A DNA stretch of 64,000 nt, from contig LSRX01000669.1 of the NCBI GenBank assembly GCA_001939145.1, positions 101,626-165,625 of the forward strand, given 5' to 3'. Position 1 is the stretch's first letter; each line of letters opens with the position of its first letter. The stretch is from Symbiodinium microadriaticum. Its lineage: Eukaryota > Sar > Dinophyceae > Suessiales > Symbiodiniaceae. The notes below the pieces were generated by a model. It did no database searches. It saw nothing but the letters and a program-made list of their open reading frames with translations, and had not been told where the DNA came from. This document shows positions 22,501-30,375 of the stretch, piece after piece. The position numbers and the translations under genes are program-made.

Positions 22501-23298
22501 GCAGCGGATGCAACACGCGACCCATAGAATGACAGCAACTCTCGTCATAACCTGACTGCCAGACTCCATACTAATCTGGCGCATCCTCAGGAACAAAGTT
22601 TCACATCTGGAACGCCCAGTAGCAAGGAGACTCCGCAAATCCTGTGATGTGCCAACACACCTGAAATAGCCATGCTTGCCATACAACAGTGCAACTATCA
22701 CTGCTCCAATCAAGCAGGAGATCACGAGTTGTAAAATCACAAGTGCAACCTCAATACGGCCTCGAGAAGTGGGCCCTATCCGAACACAGCAGAAGTCCAC
22801 CCTTACTGCGGGCTCAGCAATCTGAAGGAGTCGGCAAGCGTGGCTGTAGGGGCCACTCGTGCAAAAGCAAACACACTGACGAGCAATGAGTTCAAACGAC
22901 GTGTAGCAGCCAAAAATGGCGCATTGGCACGTACTCAGCTCAATTGAAAAACCAAGACATTCAGTGGGAGCCTTTGCATCGATTGGATCCGTGTAGAAGC
23001 GGAGCACCGCGGAACATATCACAACAGAACTAATAATGTCCCTCAACTCCAGCTCGCCCTGGCTGCAGTGACTTCGACATCCGATCGAAGGCGGGTAGTC
23101 CGCCGCCTTGGGTCCAGCACCCCGGCATGCCTGGTGCTGAAATGACGCACTGAGTAGAAGTAAAGTCCCTCTACCAGCACAGCCTACCTCATCATAAGTA
23201 CACTGCACAAAAATTGCTACTCTTTGGCCGGCCTCTAAAGGGATATCGAACAAATCAACTGTACAGAACCTGGACTCAGAAGTGCTCAACTCCGCCAT
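13535..23298 (-). CDS. LINE ORF2: giant RNase H-endonuclease-reverse transcriptase polyprotein (~3,250 aa, two frame breaks)
   Basis: First ATG in the frame after ORF1's stop is at 23298 (MAELSTSES). Read through three frames (about 23298-19000, 19000-15235, 15235-13535), it gives one co-linear protein. Order: 17-Cys region, three or four hydrophobic helices, module copy 1, acidic linker, module copy 2, acidic/SR linker, RNase H, EEP endonuclease, RT fingers/palm/thumb, C2H2 and C2HC zinc fingers, C-terminal tail. It would make and insert cDNA by target-primed reverse transcription. All recognisable catalytic residues are present. Typical LINE ORF2s have ~900-1,500 aa, so this is two to three times longer because of the unknown N-terminal half. 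The frame breaks mean this copy cannot make the whole protein as written, unless they are assembly errors or programmed. Confidence 0.85.
13880..14059 (-). other. ORF2 C-terminal zinc fingers (C2H2 plus C2HC)
   Basis: CPHCDSVFRLRKHLGTHMARAH is a classical C2H2-like finger by its Cys-x2-Cys and His spacing. Thirteen residues on, CMSC followed by a His and a Cys about 12 and 19 residues later gives a second C2HC-like knuckle. Zinc fingers after RT are common in LINE ORF2s, where they are thought to bind RNA or target DNA. Confidence 0.7.
14546..15881 (-). other. ORF2 reverse transcriptase domain (frame break inside)
   Basis: Blocks in order: GKASGPDAVTAELL, WRGGALMCLAKR, FRSILIASVVSKAQHRL, TFFDVKAAFYRV (motif A Asp), TRRGTRPGDPLADLLF (motif B), CLAWADDYTHM (motif C, WADD in place of the common F/YADD) and YKHLGSI (thumb). 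All three catalytic aspartates are kept. A one-base frame change falls between motifs A and B near 15226-15236: SWFRMD is in one frame and VPTRRGTRPGD in the next. Confidence 0.9.
16713..17546 (-). other. ORF2 apurinic-type (EEP) endonuclease domain
   Basis: Exonuclease-endonuclease-phosphatase motifs in order: CATYNVLTL (Asn), GLQETRLP (Glu), VLADANAHIG (Asp/Asn), RRLDYIAVP (Asp) and RRDHMPVL (terminal Asp-His). These are the metal-binding and catalytic residues of LINE APE endonucleases, which nick the target DNA to prime reverse transcription. All are present. Confidence 0.9.
17787..18263 (-). other. ORF2 RNase H domain
   Basis: Ribonuclease H fold motifs in order: LIYTDGSAAGQ (first Asp), DALTAELLALAWAL (Glu), MFRYDATSAGG (second Asp) and HQHVKGHSGELGNELCD (His, Asn and last Asp). 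The DEDD set is complete, so it should cleave RNA in RNA-DNA hybrids. It lies N-terminal to the endonuclease and RT, whereas in I, R1, LOA and Ingi-type LINEs RNase H is C-terminal to RT. Confidence 0.85.
19258..20244 (-). other. ORF2 unknown module, copy 2 (~330 aa)
   Basis: Diverged repeat of 20815-21834 by the shared ordered blocks listed there, with the same C-terminal signature LDLRPL...HLPT...EGYMVVVLGGQ. It is followed by an acidic/serine stretch and an SR-type patch (HRSRSPSRG) before the frame change and RNase H. Function unknown. Confidence 0.65.
20815..21834 (-). other. ORF2 unknown module, copy 1 (~340 aa)
   Basis: Shares ordered blocks with copy 2 (19258-20244): VILDLSQVGGQ / VIFDCRGYNG; PGEVISVQTS / TGDVVSIMTW; LCDLRPL / VLDLRPL; HIPT / HLPT; PDGYQLSVLGGEPQ / PEGYMVVVLGGQPE; ending FQTR / FVTR. 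Each copy alternates hydrophobic beta-like strands with loops. An acidic linker rich in D and E follows. I recognise no known domain. Confidence 0.65.
22420..22551 (-). other. ORF2 further hydrophobic helices
   Basis: Two shorter hydrophobic stretches, VMTRVAVILWVACCI (about 22551-22507) and AIGLSFWGGLLLALCI (about 22467-22420), could be membrane helices or buried core. A fourth weaker one (CSFLLGLINLPVP) lies near 22200-22150. Confidence 0.4.
22678..22749 (-). other. ORF2 predicted membrane-spanning helix 1
   Basis: About 24 uncharged residues (core VILQLVISCLIGAVIVAL) flanked by R/E on one side and KHG on the other. This is long and hydrophobic enough to cross a membrane, which is unexpected in a LINE polyprotein. 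Confidence 0.5.
22786..23265 (-). other. ORF2 Cys-rich N-terminal segment
   Basis: About 160 residues contain 17 cysteines, some in tight clusters (CQC, CVCFC, FCC). They are followed closely by a hydrophobic helix. The spacing fits no zinc-finger class I know; it looks more like a disulphide-rich ectodomain. I do not recognise the family. Confidence 0.5.
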
Positions 23299-23387
23299 CC
23301 GCAGAGCACTAACCTCACGATGATGCCGATCAAGGACTTCCGAGTGCAGATCAAGCTCGACAATGGCTTGATCGCACTCGCGAAGGC

Positions 23388-24449
23388 CTAGCCCATATGG
23401 TGCAGTCGGTCGGCCTCCTCCATGGAGTCGTCGTCGACAATCTCGACCTCCTTGGGGAGTGCTGCTGTTGCCGAATCTGGTGCTTGCTCGGCATGAGATT
23501 CTCCGGGAGGCTTGAGTGCCTCGCCCCCTTCGCGAAGGGCTTGCTCTCTGACCTTCTCGAGTCTCGCCTTGATGGCCGCCTCCGGCTTCGGCTTCTGCAT
23601 CGGTGGGACAACCACCGGCTTCACTGGCTTTCGATCGGCTGAGGTCTGTTGCCTGGTCCTGGTCGGTGTAGTCGTAGGTGTCTTCGCTGGCTCTTGCTTC
23701 GAAGGTAAGGGCATCGACGGCATGGACGGCGAGTTGGCCCAGGGATCCGGCGGGAAACCCGGGGGTGGCCCATAGCCCGCTCGTTGTGCACTGGTGGGCG
23801 AAGATGCACGATTTACGGCTTGAAGAAACTTCTCCTTGTCCAACCCGCAAGCTGCCATAGCCCTCTGTAGCACAGCGTTCGCATCCTCGGAGTGCTCCCT
23901 TTCCTGTTGCCATTGCCCCGTCATCTCTTGCCAGGCTTCCTCCTGGGCTGCTCGAACAGCACGGCGAGGGTCCTGCTCGAGGTTGATGGTAGTTCGTAAA
24001 ACCCGCCTGGCTTCCTCCTGCATTGCCAGGGCTGTTTCCAGATCTGACTCCACCTTGGAGACGTCTTTCTGATGCCGCTGGAGCTCCTGCAGGTACGAGG
24101 CCTTCATAGAGTCCACATACTGTCGCCACATCTCGGTCTGCTTGTTGCGGGTCGCAATCAATGCTCTGACCTTCTGCTCCGCCCTCCTGGCCTTGTTGAT
24201 GTTGTCCTGCAAAGTGTTCACCAAGTAGGACTCCGGGTCTCCGTTCATGTCGAGCTCGTCCTTCCCCTTGGATTTGGACCCTTTGCCCCCACCTTTCATC
24301 TGATCGTAGGCTGGGAAGCTGGACACTCGCTGTGTCGGCTCCCATCCCCAGTGGGACGGCGGTTGTGGCCATGAACCTGACCAGTACTGCCAAGAGTAAT
24401 CTCCATACCCACTGTCTGACTGCTTCCATGGCTTTCCTGTTTTGCCCAT
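23388..24449 (-). CDS. LINE ORF1: coiled-coil protein (353 aa)
   Basis: Starts at the first ATG (24449, MGKTGKPWKQ); the open frame extends upstream only through non-ATG codons to a TAG. The N-terminus is rich in Trp and Tyr (YGDYSWQYWSGSW), then a Gly/Lys-rich basic patch (residues ~50-65), a long charged alpha-helical, probably coiled-coil region (~75-215), a Pro-rich linker with GPPPGFPPDPW (~225-300), a second helix and an acidic tail ending at TAG 23388-23390. There is no CCHC zinc knuckle and no RRM that I can see. By position this is the ORF1p-type RNA-binding/oligomerisation protein of a LINE; the function is inferred from position and the coiled coil. ORF2 lies one frame away, with its first ATG 90 nt past this start-of-stop position. 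Confidence 0.8.
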   Translation of the reverse strand: MGKTGKPWKQSDSGYGDYSWQYWSGSWPQPPSHWGWEPTQRVSSFPAYDQMKGGGKGSKSKGKDELDMNGDPESYLVNTLQDNINKARRAEQKVRALIATRNKQTEMWRQYVDSMKASYLQELQRHQKDVSKVESDLETALAMQEEARRVLRTTINLEQDPRRAVRAAQEEAWQEMTGQWQQEREHSEDANAVLQRAMAACGLDKEKFLQAVNRASSPTSAQRAGYGPPPGFPPDPWANSPSMPSMPLPSKQEPAKTPTTTPTRTRQQTSADRKPVKPVVVPPMQKPKPEAAIKARLEKVREQALREGGEALKPPGESHAEQAPDSATAALPKEVEIVDDDSMEEADRLHHMG

Positions 24450-24681
24450 GTAGCACAGTCTTGCTCTAAAGGCAGGGTCGATCGAATGGTGGGCAGCCAA
24501 CTGCCGCAGGCTATGTTTAGGTACCTGCTGCCCAAGTCGCAGCTTGTACCGAAGTTTAGACCTCTTCCCTCGAAGACGTCTATGCCAGGGCGGCGAGTAT
24601 GAATGCTTCGTCACGAAGCTCTAGCGCACTTTGTGCGTGGGGCACCAGCTATCGTCCGCTGTTGGACGTGTTCTGAGCCCT
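24450..24681 (-). promoter_or_regulatory. LINE 5' UTR / probable internal promoter region
   Basis: The ~232 nt between the duplicated target and the first ATG of ORF1. It starts AGGGCTCAGAACACG on the minus strand and includes a short self-complementary stretch (GCGCACTTTGTGCG at about 24625-24638). LINEs generally carry an internal promoter in this position; no specific promoter motif is recognisable. An in-frame TAG upstream at about 24621-24623 limits any N-terminal extension. Confidence 0.6.
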
Positions 24682-24693
24682 TAAGCCCTAATT
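24682..24693. repeat. Target-site duplication, copy at LINE 5' end
   Basis: TAAGCCCTAATT, identical to 13438-13449. The flanking bases differ (T before and A after here; C on both sides in the other copy), so the match stops exactly at the inferred element ends. The site itself is a degenerate CCCTAAA-type sequence. Confidence 0.85.
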
Positions 24694-24719
24694 ATCAACT
24701 ATTCATAGGTACTTTTAGT

Positions 24720-24950
24720 TATAGGTAGTGTACAGGGCCCCTAAACCCTCAACCCTAAAACCCAAAACCCCAAACCCCAAACCCTAAACCCTCAAGCCCA
24801 GGATAAATACAAATTGTTTAGGAAAGCAAAAGCCGAAACCCGCACAAAACCGCACAAAACCCGCACAAAACCGGACAAAACTCAGGACCCGAACCCTAAA
24901 CAATTTGTATAAACCCCAAAACCCCTAAGCCCTAAGCCTTAAGGCTGGGG
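24720..24950 (+). repeat. C-rich telomere-like tract with small inverted repeat
   Basis: CCCTAAACCC words plus AATACAAATTGTTTAGG (24804) and its inverse CCTAAACAATTTGTAT (24896) around AAACCCGCACAAAACCG repeats. Confidence 0.8.
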
Positions 24951-25130
24951 TTCATGGCTTCCGAAGGCCGAGCTTCCTTCACCCCACCCCCAGCAGACAA
25001 GCGCAGGTTTTTTTTGGGAGGGACCCTTCTTAGTTTAGGGTTTATAAGGTTTCGGGTTTGGGGTATTAGGAAAGGACCCTTCTTCGTTTATGGTTTTGCA
25101 GGGTTTAGATTTTAGGGTCTAGGGGTATTG

Positions 25131-25212
25131 GGGAGACCCTTCTTTTCCCTACTTCTGGCTGTCTTAAAAGGAACCTTATTGAGAGGGTCTATATTTCCAA
25201 GGGGCCCCCTAA
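25131..25212 (+). repeat. Dispersed repeat family L, copy 1
   Basis: GGGAGACCCTTCTTTTCCCT...CTACTTCTGGCT...CCTTATTGAGAGGGTCTAT. Same unit at 57391-57492. Arms AGACCCT and GAGAGGGTCT are complementary. Confidence 0.75.
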
Positions 25213-25235
25213 TCAAAGCTCTTGGACAAGCGCAG

Positions 25236-25297
25236 GTGATCGTTCATGAGGGCGTCATCGAAGTTCACGACCTGACGCGCCCGGGCTTGGTGCGAGG
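25236..25297 (+). CDS. Candidate exon island
   Basis: Acceptor ACAAGCGCAG, then open as VIVHEGVIEVHDLTRP, with a donor-like GT at 25298. Strongly protein-like with high third-position GC. Product unknown; may belong with the islands at 25783, 26932 and 27648 on the same strand. Confidence 0.4.
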
Positions 25298-25310
25298 GTT
25301 TTGGCTCTAG

Positions 25311-25660
25311 GGCTCGAGGTTTAGTCTATGGGTCAGGTGCATGGCTGAGTACGGGAGCTGGAATAACTAGCAGTAGCATTCCGTAGCAGTTCTTGTTATA
25401 GATTAGTAAGTCACAGTGTGTAACCCGACAAAGTCACCAGTCTGGCCTCTGGCGATTTAGGGAGTCCCTTTTTTGCGGCTAAGGAGCTGGTAGGATCTCA
25501 GCACCAGCCGCCTCCGACACTCCAAAGCAGCCTTACACCTGAATTCGAGGCCTACTTGAAGCACCAACACCTGTATTCTTAAGGGGGGGTTAGAGGCGGG
25601 GCGAAGCATGAAGTGTTTGGGCCAATAATTTAGCCAAAGCCCAAAGCCCTCACCTCAGAG
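25311..25660. other. No gene recognised
   Basis: Unique sequence of moderate GC (25370-25620) without long open frames or repeats. Confidence 0.4.
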
Positions 25661-25663
25661 AAG

Positions 25664-25765
25664 CCTAAACCCTAAATCCTAACCCCTAAATCCTAAACCT
25701 GAAATCCTAAACACTAAACCTTAAACCCTCAATCCTAAACCCTAAACCTTAAACCCTAAGCACCT
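25664..25765 (+). repeat. CCTAAATCCTAA-type telomere-like tract
   Basis: About 100 bp of CCCTAAATCCTAACCCC variants left of the island at 25783. Confidence 0.88.
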
Positions 25766-25782
25766 GGACACCTGGTTACCAG

Positions 25783-25842
25783 GATCTACAATCCTCCCGG
25801 CTACTGGTCGGACTACTTCCTGCCGCTCGCCCGAGCAAGTCG
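25783..25842 (+). CDS. Candidate exon island
   Basis: Acceptor TGGTTACCAG, then IYNPPGYWSDYFLPLAR, then CG|GTGGGC. C-rich telomere-like repeats on the left and G-rich on the right. Confidence 0.42.
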
Positions 25843-26133
25843 GTGGGCTTTGGGCTTTCGGTGGTTTATAAGCTTTAAAAGAAGAAGGGTTTAGGGTTTA
25901 GGCTTTACAAAGGGGGTCTCAGGAATTAGCAATAGCATCCGCTTATGTCTTCTATGTGCTGTACCCCAGAAACAGCTCAAATCTAATGCGCAAGGTCAGT
26001 TTGTGTAACCCACCTGGTCACCCGTTTGTGTAAACCCTGTAGAGCTCTTGAAAGGAACCCTATTCCAATGTATCAGTATGGATTAAACCCTAAACCCTAA
26101 ACCCCTAAGCCCCTAAACCCTAAACCCTAGTAT

Positions 26134-26191
26134 GGATGCGGGGCCGGAAGGTGTTCTGCTTGCGGATGGGCAGCTGTCTGGATTGTAGCTG
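26134..26191 (+). CDS. Candidate C-terminal exon island
   Basis: After a CCCTAAA tract ending CCTAG, the reading MDAGPEGVLLADGQLSGL ends in TAG. The +1-offset frame (MRGRKVFCLRMGSC) is open for longer, so the frame is ambiguous. Confidence 0.25.
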
Positions 26192-26802
26192 TCCTTGTTT
26201 TCAAGAGGGATGTACTCTTCTGTGGACGACAGGCAGAATCCTAACTGAGAGAATACCTGAGTTTATTACCCTGAACTATCAGAGCCGACTTTCAGGCAGT
26301 CAGGGTCTTCAGATATGCCACGATGTAGTTTGTATAGTTCTGTAATGCGATCCCAGAAGAGCCGGCGCTGCTTTAAGCCCAAGGTCCCAACAAGCGATTC
26401 TTCATATTTGTGGCATACGGGCTTATCGTACAAAGCGGTTTAGGGGTTTAGGGGTTTAGGTTTTAGGGTTTAGGGCCCACGGCCTGAGGTGGCCCTAAAC
26501 AGCCCCATGTTAACCCTTCTGCACACCAAAACCCCTATGCCCTCCCTAAAGGCCCAAGTAGACAGTCATCCTGTTCTTCCCAGATTCCAAGCTACAACTA
26601 CCACTTTACCCTAAACCCAAGTGCCTAACCATTAGACCCTCTACGACTCTTGCAGAAGCCCCTAAAGAGCCTTATCAAGCCATGAATGAGCATGAAAACA
26701 CCCATATAGCACTGAGGTGACTGCTCTTAAGTGTTAAAGTAAGTTTCAGGGCATTCCCCAAAACCCCAAACCCTATAACCAGAACCCTCCATTCGAACAA
26801 TT

Positions 26803-26902
26803 AAGTTCTCTAAATTATGGTTCCTTTCTGGGTCCCCAAGATAGTACGACACCCCTATTAAAAGGACCCCCAAGAGGGACCCTGATTTGGAACACTACTG
26901 TG
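26803..26902 (+). repeat. Hairpin family H, copy 3
   Basis: AAGTTCTCTAAATTATGGTT pairs imperfectly with GGACCCTGATTTGGAACACT; loop GATAGTACGACACCCC. Confidence 0.68.
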
Positions 26903-26931
26903 CCCAAATTCTAAGTGCTACTCAAACCAAG

Positions 26932-27027
26932 AGCCGATTCGGGAGTTGAAGCTCCGACCAACAGGCACATTGGCCGCACCTTGGTCGACATCGCCGCTCG
27001 TCTGACTTTGGTGAAAGGAGTTTGCAG
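26932..27027 (+). CDS. Candidate exon island with strong donor
   Basis: Open as HIGRTLVDIAARLTLVK and ends TTTGCAG|GTACAG, a consensus donor. Start taken just after CCAAGAG. One of the more convincing islands; product unknown. Confidence 0.42.
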
Positions 27028-27109
27028 GTACAGTTTCCCCCAAACAATTCGGAACTGTATACTCTAAGCCCTAAGCCACGCAAAGCAACCTATACACCGC
27101 AGCCGTATT

Positions 27110-27172
27110 TAAACCCTACTAGAAGTCTTGTAGAAGCCCTATATACCTTAAACTCCCCACCTGTAGTTCCCT
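27110..27172 (+). repeat. Family M, partial copy
   Basis: TAGAAGCCCTATATACCTTA then AAACTCCCCACCTGTAGTT, the right half of 4751-4864. Confidence 0.65.
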
Positions 27173-27212
27173 TTAACCAGAATCAACCCAGACCTTCAGA
27201 ATTCCAAGTCCC

Positions 27213-27308
27213 TACCCAAAGGCTCCATAGTAGTTCCTTTTTGCGGTTTATATTTAGGATCCTATAAGGTAATCCCCAAAAAGGGAACTACTTTGGAGCC
27301 CATGGGTA
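27213..27308 (+). repeat. Hairpin family A, full copy
   Basis: TACCCAAAGGCTCCATAGTA... and ...TACTTTGGAGCCCATGGGTA; diverged arm tips, same loop. Confidence 0.85.
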
Positions 27309-27647
27309 AATTAAGAAGTTAAGGAGTCCTACCAAAATTCAAGGGCCTATTCCGTAATTAAGGTGTCTTAGTGGCACAAGCCCCCTAAACAGAGCCCTGA
27401 GCTTAATCCGGAATAAGGGGTCCTTGTAAGGTCTTGGGAGCCTAATGCCCTGCACAAAGGGTTTGGCCTTGTCCCTACTAGGGCTCCACTAACCGAAGTT
27501 AACGGGTTACCCGGCTACCCCTTCTGTGATTGGGTTAGCAACCAGTATTTGGGTAACTGGAGCCCTAGGGTATAGTTGAGGTGTAATCAGCCATAACCGT
27601 AACGTAGCGTTTAGAGTGGTGTGTTCAGGGTTTTTGCTTTTTAGAAG

Positions 27648-27782
27648 TTGTCGAGCACCAAGATCTTAGGGAATTGGGTATGTTATGTGCCACGTCCCTG
27701 GATCACCCATCTCGAGTGGACAGACCATCAGGACATGGCCACCTACATTGCATCCTTCGGCAAGCATGTCGTCATTGAGAAG
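27648..27782 (+). CDS. Candidate exon island
   Basis: Open through WTDHQDMATYIASF and GKHVVIEK to GAGAAG|GTGGGG, a donor-like end. The acceptor could be TTTTTAG upstream or the internal CATCAG. Beyond the donor the frame decays into CCCTAAA-type repeats. Confidence 0.42.
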
Positions 27783-27956
27783 GTGGGGGTTGCAGACAAC
27801 TTCAAACCGAAGCCTTACACCCTAGCCCAAAGCCCGCACACCCGAAACACCCTAAACACCCGAAACCCTAAAGGCCTCCGACACCTTAAACCTGAAGACG
27901 CCAAAGCCCAAGCCTAAAGAGTTCGGCCCCTGAAACCTACATTCAGTTTCCAGTCT

Positions 27957-28150
27957 TTAAGCAAGCAAGCAAGCCAGCCAGCCAGCAAGCAAGCAAGGCT
28001 AAGCAAGCAAGCAAGCAAGCAAGCAATCAAGTAAGCAAGCAAGGAGGCAACCACGCAGGCAGGCAGGCAGGCAAGCAAGCAAGCAAGCAAGCAACCACGC
28101 AGGCAGGCAGCCAGGCAGCCAGGCAGCCAGGCAAGCAAGCAAACAAGGCA
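27957..28150 (+). repeat. CAAG/CAGG tetranucleotide array
   Basis: AAGCAAGCAAGC with GCAGGCAGCCAGG variants. The minus strand gives an artefactual Leu/Ala/Cys ORF. Confidence 0.93.
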
Positions 28151-28390
28151 GCAACTTGAACCGTTCGTCGCTATCAATAAACACCCGAGCCCCAGGTGCA
28201 GTTGCAAGAGAATCCACCTGAAACTCGATTAGACCTAGACCGTATCCGTTTCTAAAGCACGCTACGGGGACTAAGCACACGCAAGCCCCAACCCTGCTTA
28301 GTGAATTACGCCCTCCAAACCCTCACCCACAGTACCAGAAACTGGGTCCTTCATAACCTGTGGGCTCCTGGAAGCTTCTGAACCTAACTT

Positions 28391-28497
28391 ACGGTTGATG
28401 ATATAAATCCTGCATTACGTACCCATAATAAGGAATATACCATAATTCCCATAGTTTAGGGCCCTTAAGGTAATGCAGGATTTCTATCATCAACAGT
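28391..28497 (+). repeat. Hairpin family D, copy 1
   Basis: ACGGTTGATGATATAAATCC...TGCATTAC pairs with GTAATGCAGGATTTCTATCA...TCAACAGT. Loop CATAATAAGGAATATACC. Copies at 40926 and 45505. Confidence 0.85.
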
Positions 28498-28779
28498 ATC
28501 AACCGAAACCCGAAAGTCAAAGCTGAGACAGTCCATGGCCCTCACCCTCAAGCCCATGAAGCCTAGAAGCCCATTAAAAGCGCTTGTCAACCCCCGTGAG
28601 CCCTCAAAAATTGTTCAATACGAAGCCTACGTAGAAACACATATAAAACACATAAGATTCTAAGTTGAAATAGCTACCAACAGTATAACCTAGTCTAGTT
28701 ACTATAAGGCTTCTACATTAAGAAAAACAGGTGCATCTGCAGGATGTCGACGTGATTTGGGAAGCTTGGCTCACAAAAT
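28498..28779. other. No gene recognised
   Basis: Low-complexity and unique sequence mixed; no supported feature. Confidence 0.4.
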
Positions 28780-28864
28780 CTGGGTTTTAGTTTAAGTTAC
28801 CATAATAGGGATCTATAGTAAACATAAGGGCTTCCTTATCATGGTCCACTCATTAACAAGAACC
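28780..28864 (+). repeat. Hairpin family J, copy
   Basis: TGGGTTTTAGTTTAAGTTAC...CATAATAGGGATCTATAG, then TCCTTATCATGGT...AACAAGAACC. Confidence 0.75.
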
Positions 28865-28889
28865 TAGTAAAATTTCGGGAGGGTCCTGG

Positions 28890-29240
28890 GGCGCTGCAGG
28901 GTTTAGGGGTCATGGGTTTAGGGGTTTAGAGGGTTTAGGTTTCAAGGGCTTAGGGTGTAGTAGGGATTACGGGGGCAAGGATTTCGGGGTTTGAGGTTCA
29001 AGGTTTAGCTTTCACGGGTTCCTGCAAGGGTCCGCTCTCTGCGGGAGTCTTCGGGGGTTCGACGCGCGGAGGCCGAGTTATGGTTTGGGGTTTAGGGTTT
29101 AGGGTTATGGTTTAGGCCCGACGTTGGAGGGGGTTATTGTCAGGCCTAAGGGCAAAGATGCCTAAGAATGATACTGCTTCTTCGGGTTTTAAGGATTTTA
29201 AGGGTTTCAGCGTTTGGGGTGAGGGGCTTTAAGGTTTGGT
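28890..29240 (+). repeat. G-rich telomere-like tract
   Basis: GGTTTAGGGG and TTCAAGGTTTAG words; a GC-rich patch at 29035-29080 shows no clear frame. Confidence 0.7.
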
Positions 29241-29403
29241 GAGGTGTAAACTTTCATTCCTGAACTGTGCAACGTGTATAGTCGCCTATTGCCTGCATCC
29301 CCAAACCTAGGCCTTAGCTGCCCCAAGCGGTACGACCAGCTAAGCTCTACACCAATCCCTAAATCCTGCGCCTTAACCTGCAAACCAAGCCCTAAATCCT
29401 AAT

Positions 29404-29488
29404 TACCCATGTGTAGTTCCTTCTTGTGGCTTCTATTTAGGATTTGTAAGCTAATCCCAAAAACGAACTACTATGTAGCCTATGAGTA
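29404..29488 (+). repeat. Hairpin family A, diverged copy
   Basis: TACCCATGTGTAGTTCCTTC...and AACGAACTACTATGTAGCCT...ATGAGTA; arm tips partly lost. Confidence 0.78.
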
Positions 29489-29499
29489 AAGCCTGTGCG

Positions 29500-29930
29500 A
29501 GCTCCTATAGAACCCTTAAGAACCCCCTTTAGAAGCCTGTAGGCTGCCTAATCTCCTATAGAACCCTCAAAATTCCGCCAGTCTTAAAAGAACCCTAAAC
29601 TCTAAACTGTCTAATCTCCCACAGAACCCTCAAGGACTCTTATGGAACCCTGCAGATTCCTGAAAAAGGAAACCCTAAACCTCTAAAATGTCTAATCTCC
29701 CATAGAACCCTCAAGGACCCTTATAGAACCCTATAGATCCTTATAAATCAAGGAACCCTGAACTCTCAAGGACCCCATTATAGAACCCCATAGATCCTTA
29801 TAAATATAAAGGAACCCTAAACTCTCAAGGACCCCATTATAAAACCGTATAGATCCTTATGAATATAAAGGAACCCTAAACTCTCAAGAACCCCTTATAT
29901 AGAACCCTATAGATCCCAACCCGAAACCTC
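29500..29930 (+). repeat. Tandem CTCCTATAGAACCCT-type array
   Basis: AGGACCCCATTATAGAACCC...TAGATCCTTATAAATATAAAGG repeats three to four times (about 29755-29920), period about 63 bp, after looser TCTCCCATAGAACCCTCAAG copies. Confidence 0.82.
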
Positions 29931-29939
29931 CAAATGCCT

Positions 29940-30004
29940 CTAACGGTTTAGGGTTTAGGGGTCTAGGGTTTAGGATTTAGGGGTTTAGGGGTTAGGGTTA
30001 ATCT
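29940..30004 (+). repeat. TTTAGGG block
   Basis: GGTTTAGGGGTCTAGGG repeats immediately left of the island at 30015. Confidence 0.85.
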
Positions 30005-30014
30005 CTAGCTTCAG

Positions 30015-30084
30015 GAGCGTGGCTTCTTTGCCTCCAACCTCCTGGATCTGCAGAACCTGGGTACCGACGAGGAGCCTGCTTGGG
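30015..30084 (+). CDS. Candidate exon island
   Basis: Acceptor CTAGCTTCAG, then ERGFFASNLLDLQNLGTDE, then TGGG|GTGCTT. Both ends fit splice consensus and the composition is clearly exonic. Product unknown. Confidence 0.45.
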
Positions 30085-30109
30085 GTGCTTATTTTGTGTT
30101 ATAAGACTC

Positions 30110-30180
30110 GGTTTAGGGTTCGGGATTTAAGGTTTAGGGTTTAGGGTTTTAGGGCTTAGGGTTTAGGGTGTAGGGTATAA
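30110..30180 (+). repeat. TTTAGGG block
   Basis: GGTTTAGGGTTTAGGGTTTT repeats right of the island at 30015. Confidence 0.85.
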
Positions 30181-30263
30181 GAACCATAGAATCATAACGG
30201 TACGAATCATAACCCTATGTAGACTCCCCATATAAGGCCTATGTTCTGAAAACTCCCATTGTG

Positions 30264-30375
30264 GGTAGCTCTCTGAATTCGGATTCGTGTTGAGTTCGCT
30301 CGAATTACTACGGCGCCTTTCTAGAAAGTACCCCCCCCCAAATAAAAAGGCACCGTAACTTAGCGAACTATCCAT
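30264..30375 (+). repeat. Hairpin family H, copy 4
   Basis: GGGTAGCTCTCTGAATTCGG and ...TAACTTAGCGAACTATCC; the centre includes a poly(C)/AAATAAAAAGG stretch. Confidence 0.62.

Larger units (their letters stand above)
13450..24681 (-). mobile_element. Near-complete non-LTR (LINE) retrotransposon, ~11.2 kb
   Basis: A LINE-type element transcribed on the minus strand. From 5' to 3' it has a ~230-bp leader, ORF1 (coiled coil), ORF2 (RNase H, apurinic-type endonuclease, reverse transcriptase, zinc fingers), an 85-bp 3' UTR and a tail of about three AGGAAC units. It has no LTRs and no integrase. Both ends are fixed by an identical 12-bp direct repeat (13438-13449 and 24682-24693), which is what target-primed reverse transcription leaves. 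Only two single-base frame changes break 9.8 kb of ORF2, so the insertion is young or the breaks are sequencing errors. It is GC-richer than the surroundings and contains no telomere-like repeats. Clade is uncertain; the RT blocks recall dinoflagellate LINEs (memory, not searched). Confidence 0.93.

Noticed and set aside
13573..24374. Many 60-190-codon plus-strand ORFs inside the LINE
   Set aside because: Antisense shadows of ORF1 and ORF2, with no motifs of their own.
23391..24456. The part of the 1832-codon frame that overlaps ORF1, as an N-terminal extension of ORF2
   Set aside because: It begins at GTG and reads as low-complexity R/G/S-rich sequence, while the other frame has clear ORF1 features. 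Treated as a shadow.
27914..28280. Leu/Ala/Cys-rich minus-strand ORFs resembling membrane proteins
   Set aside because: Translation of the CAAG tetranucleotide array in two frames; no independent sequence support.
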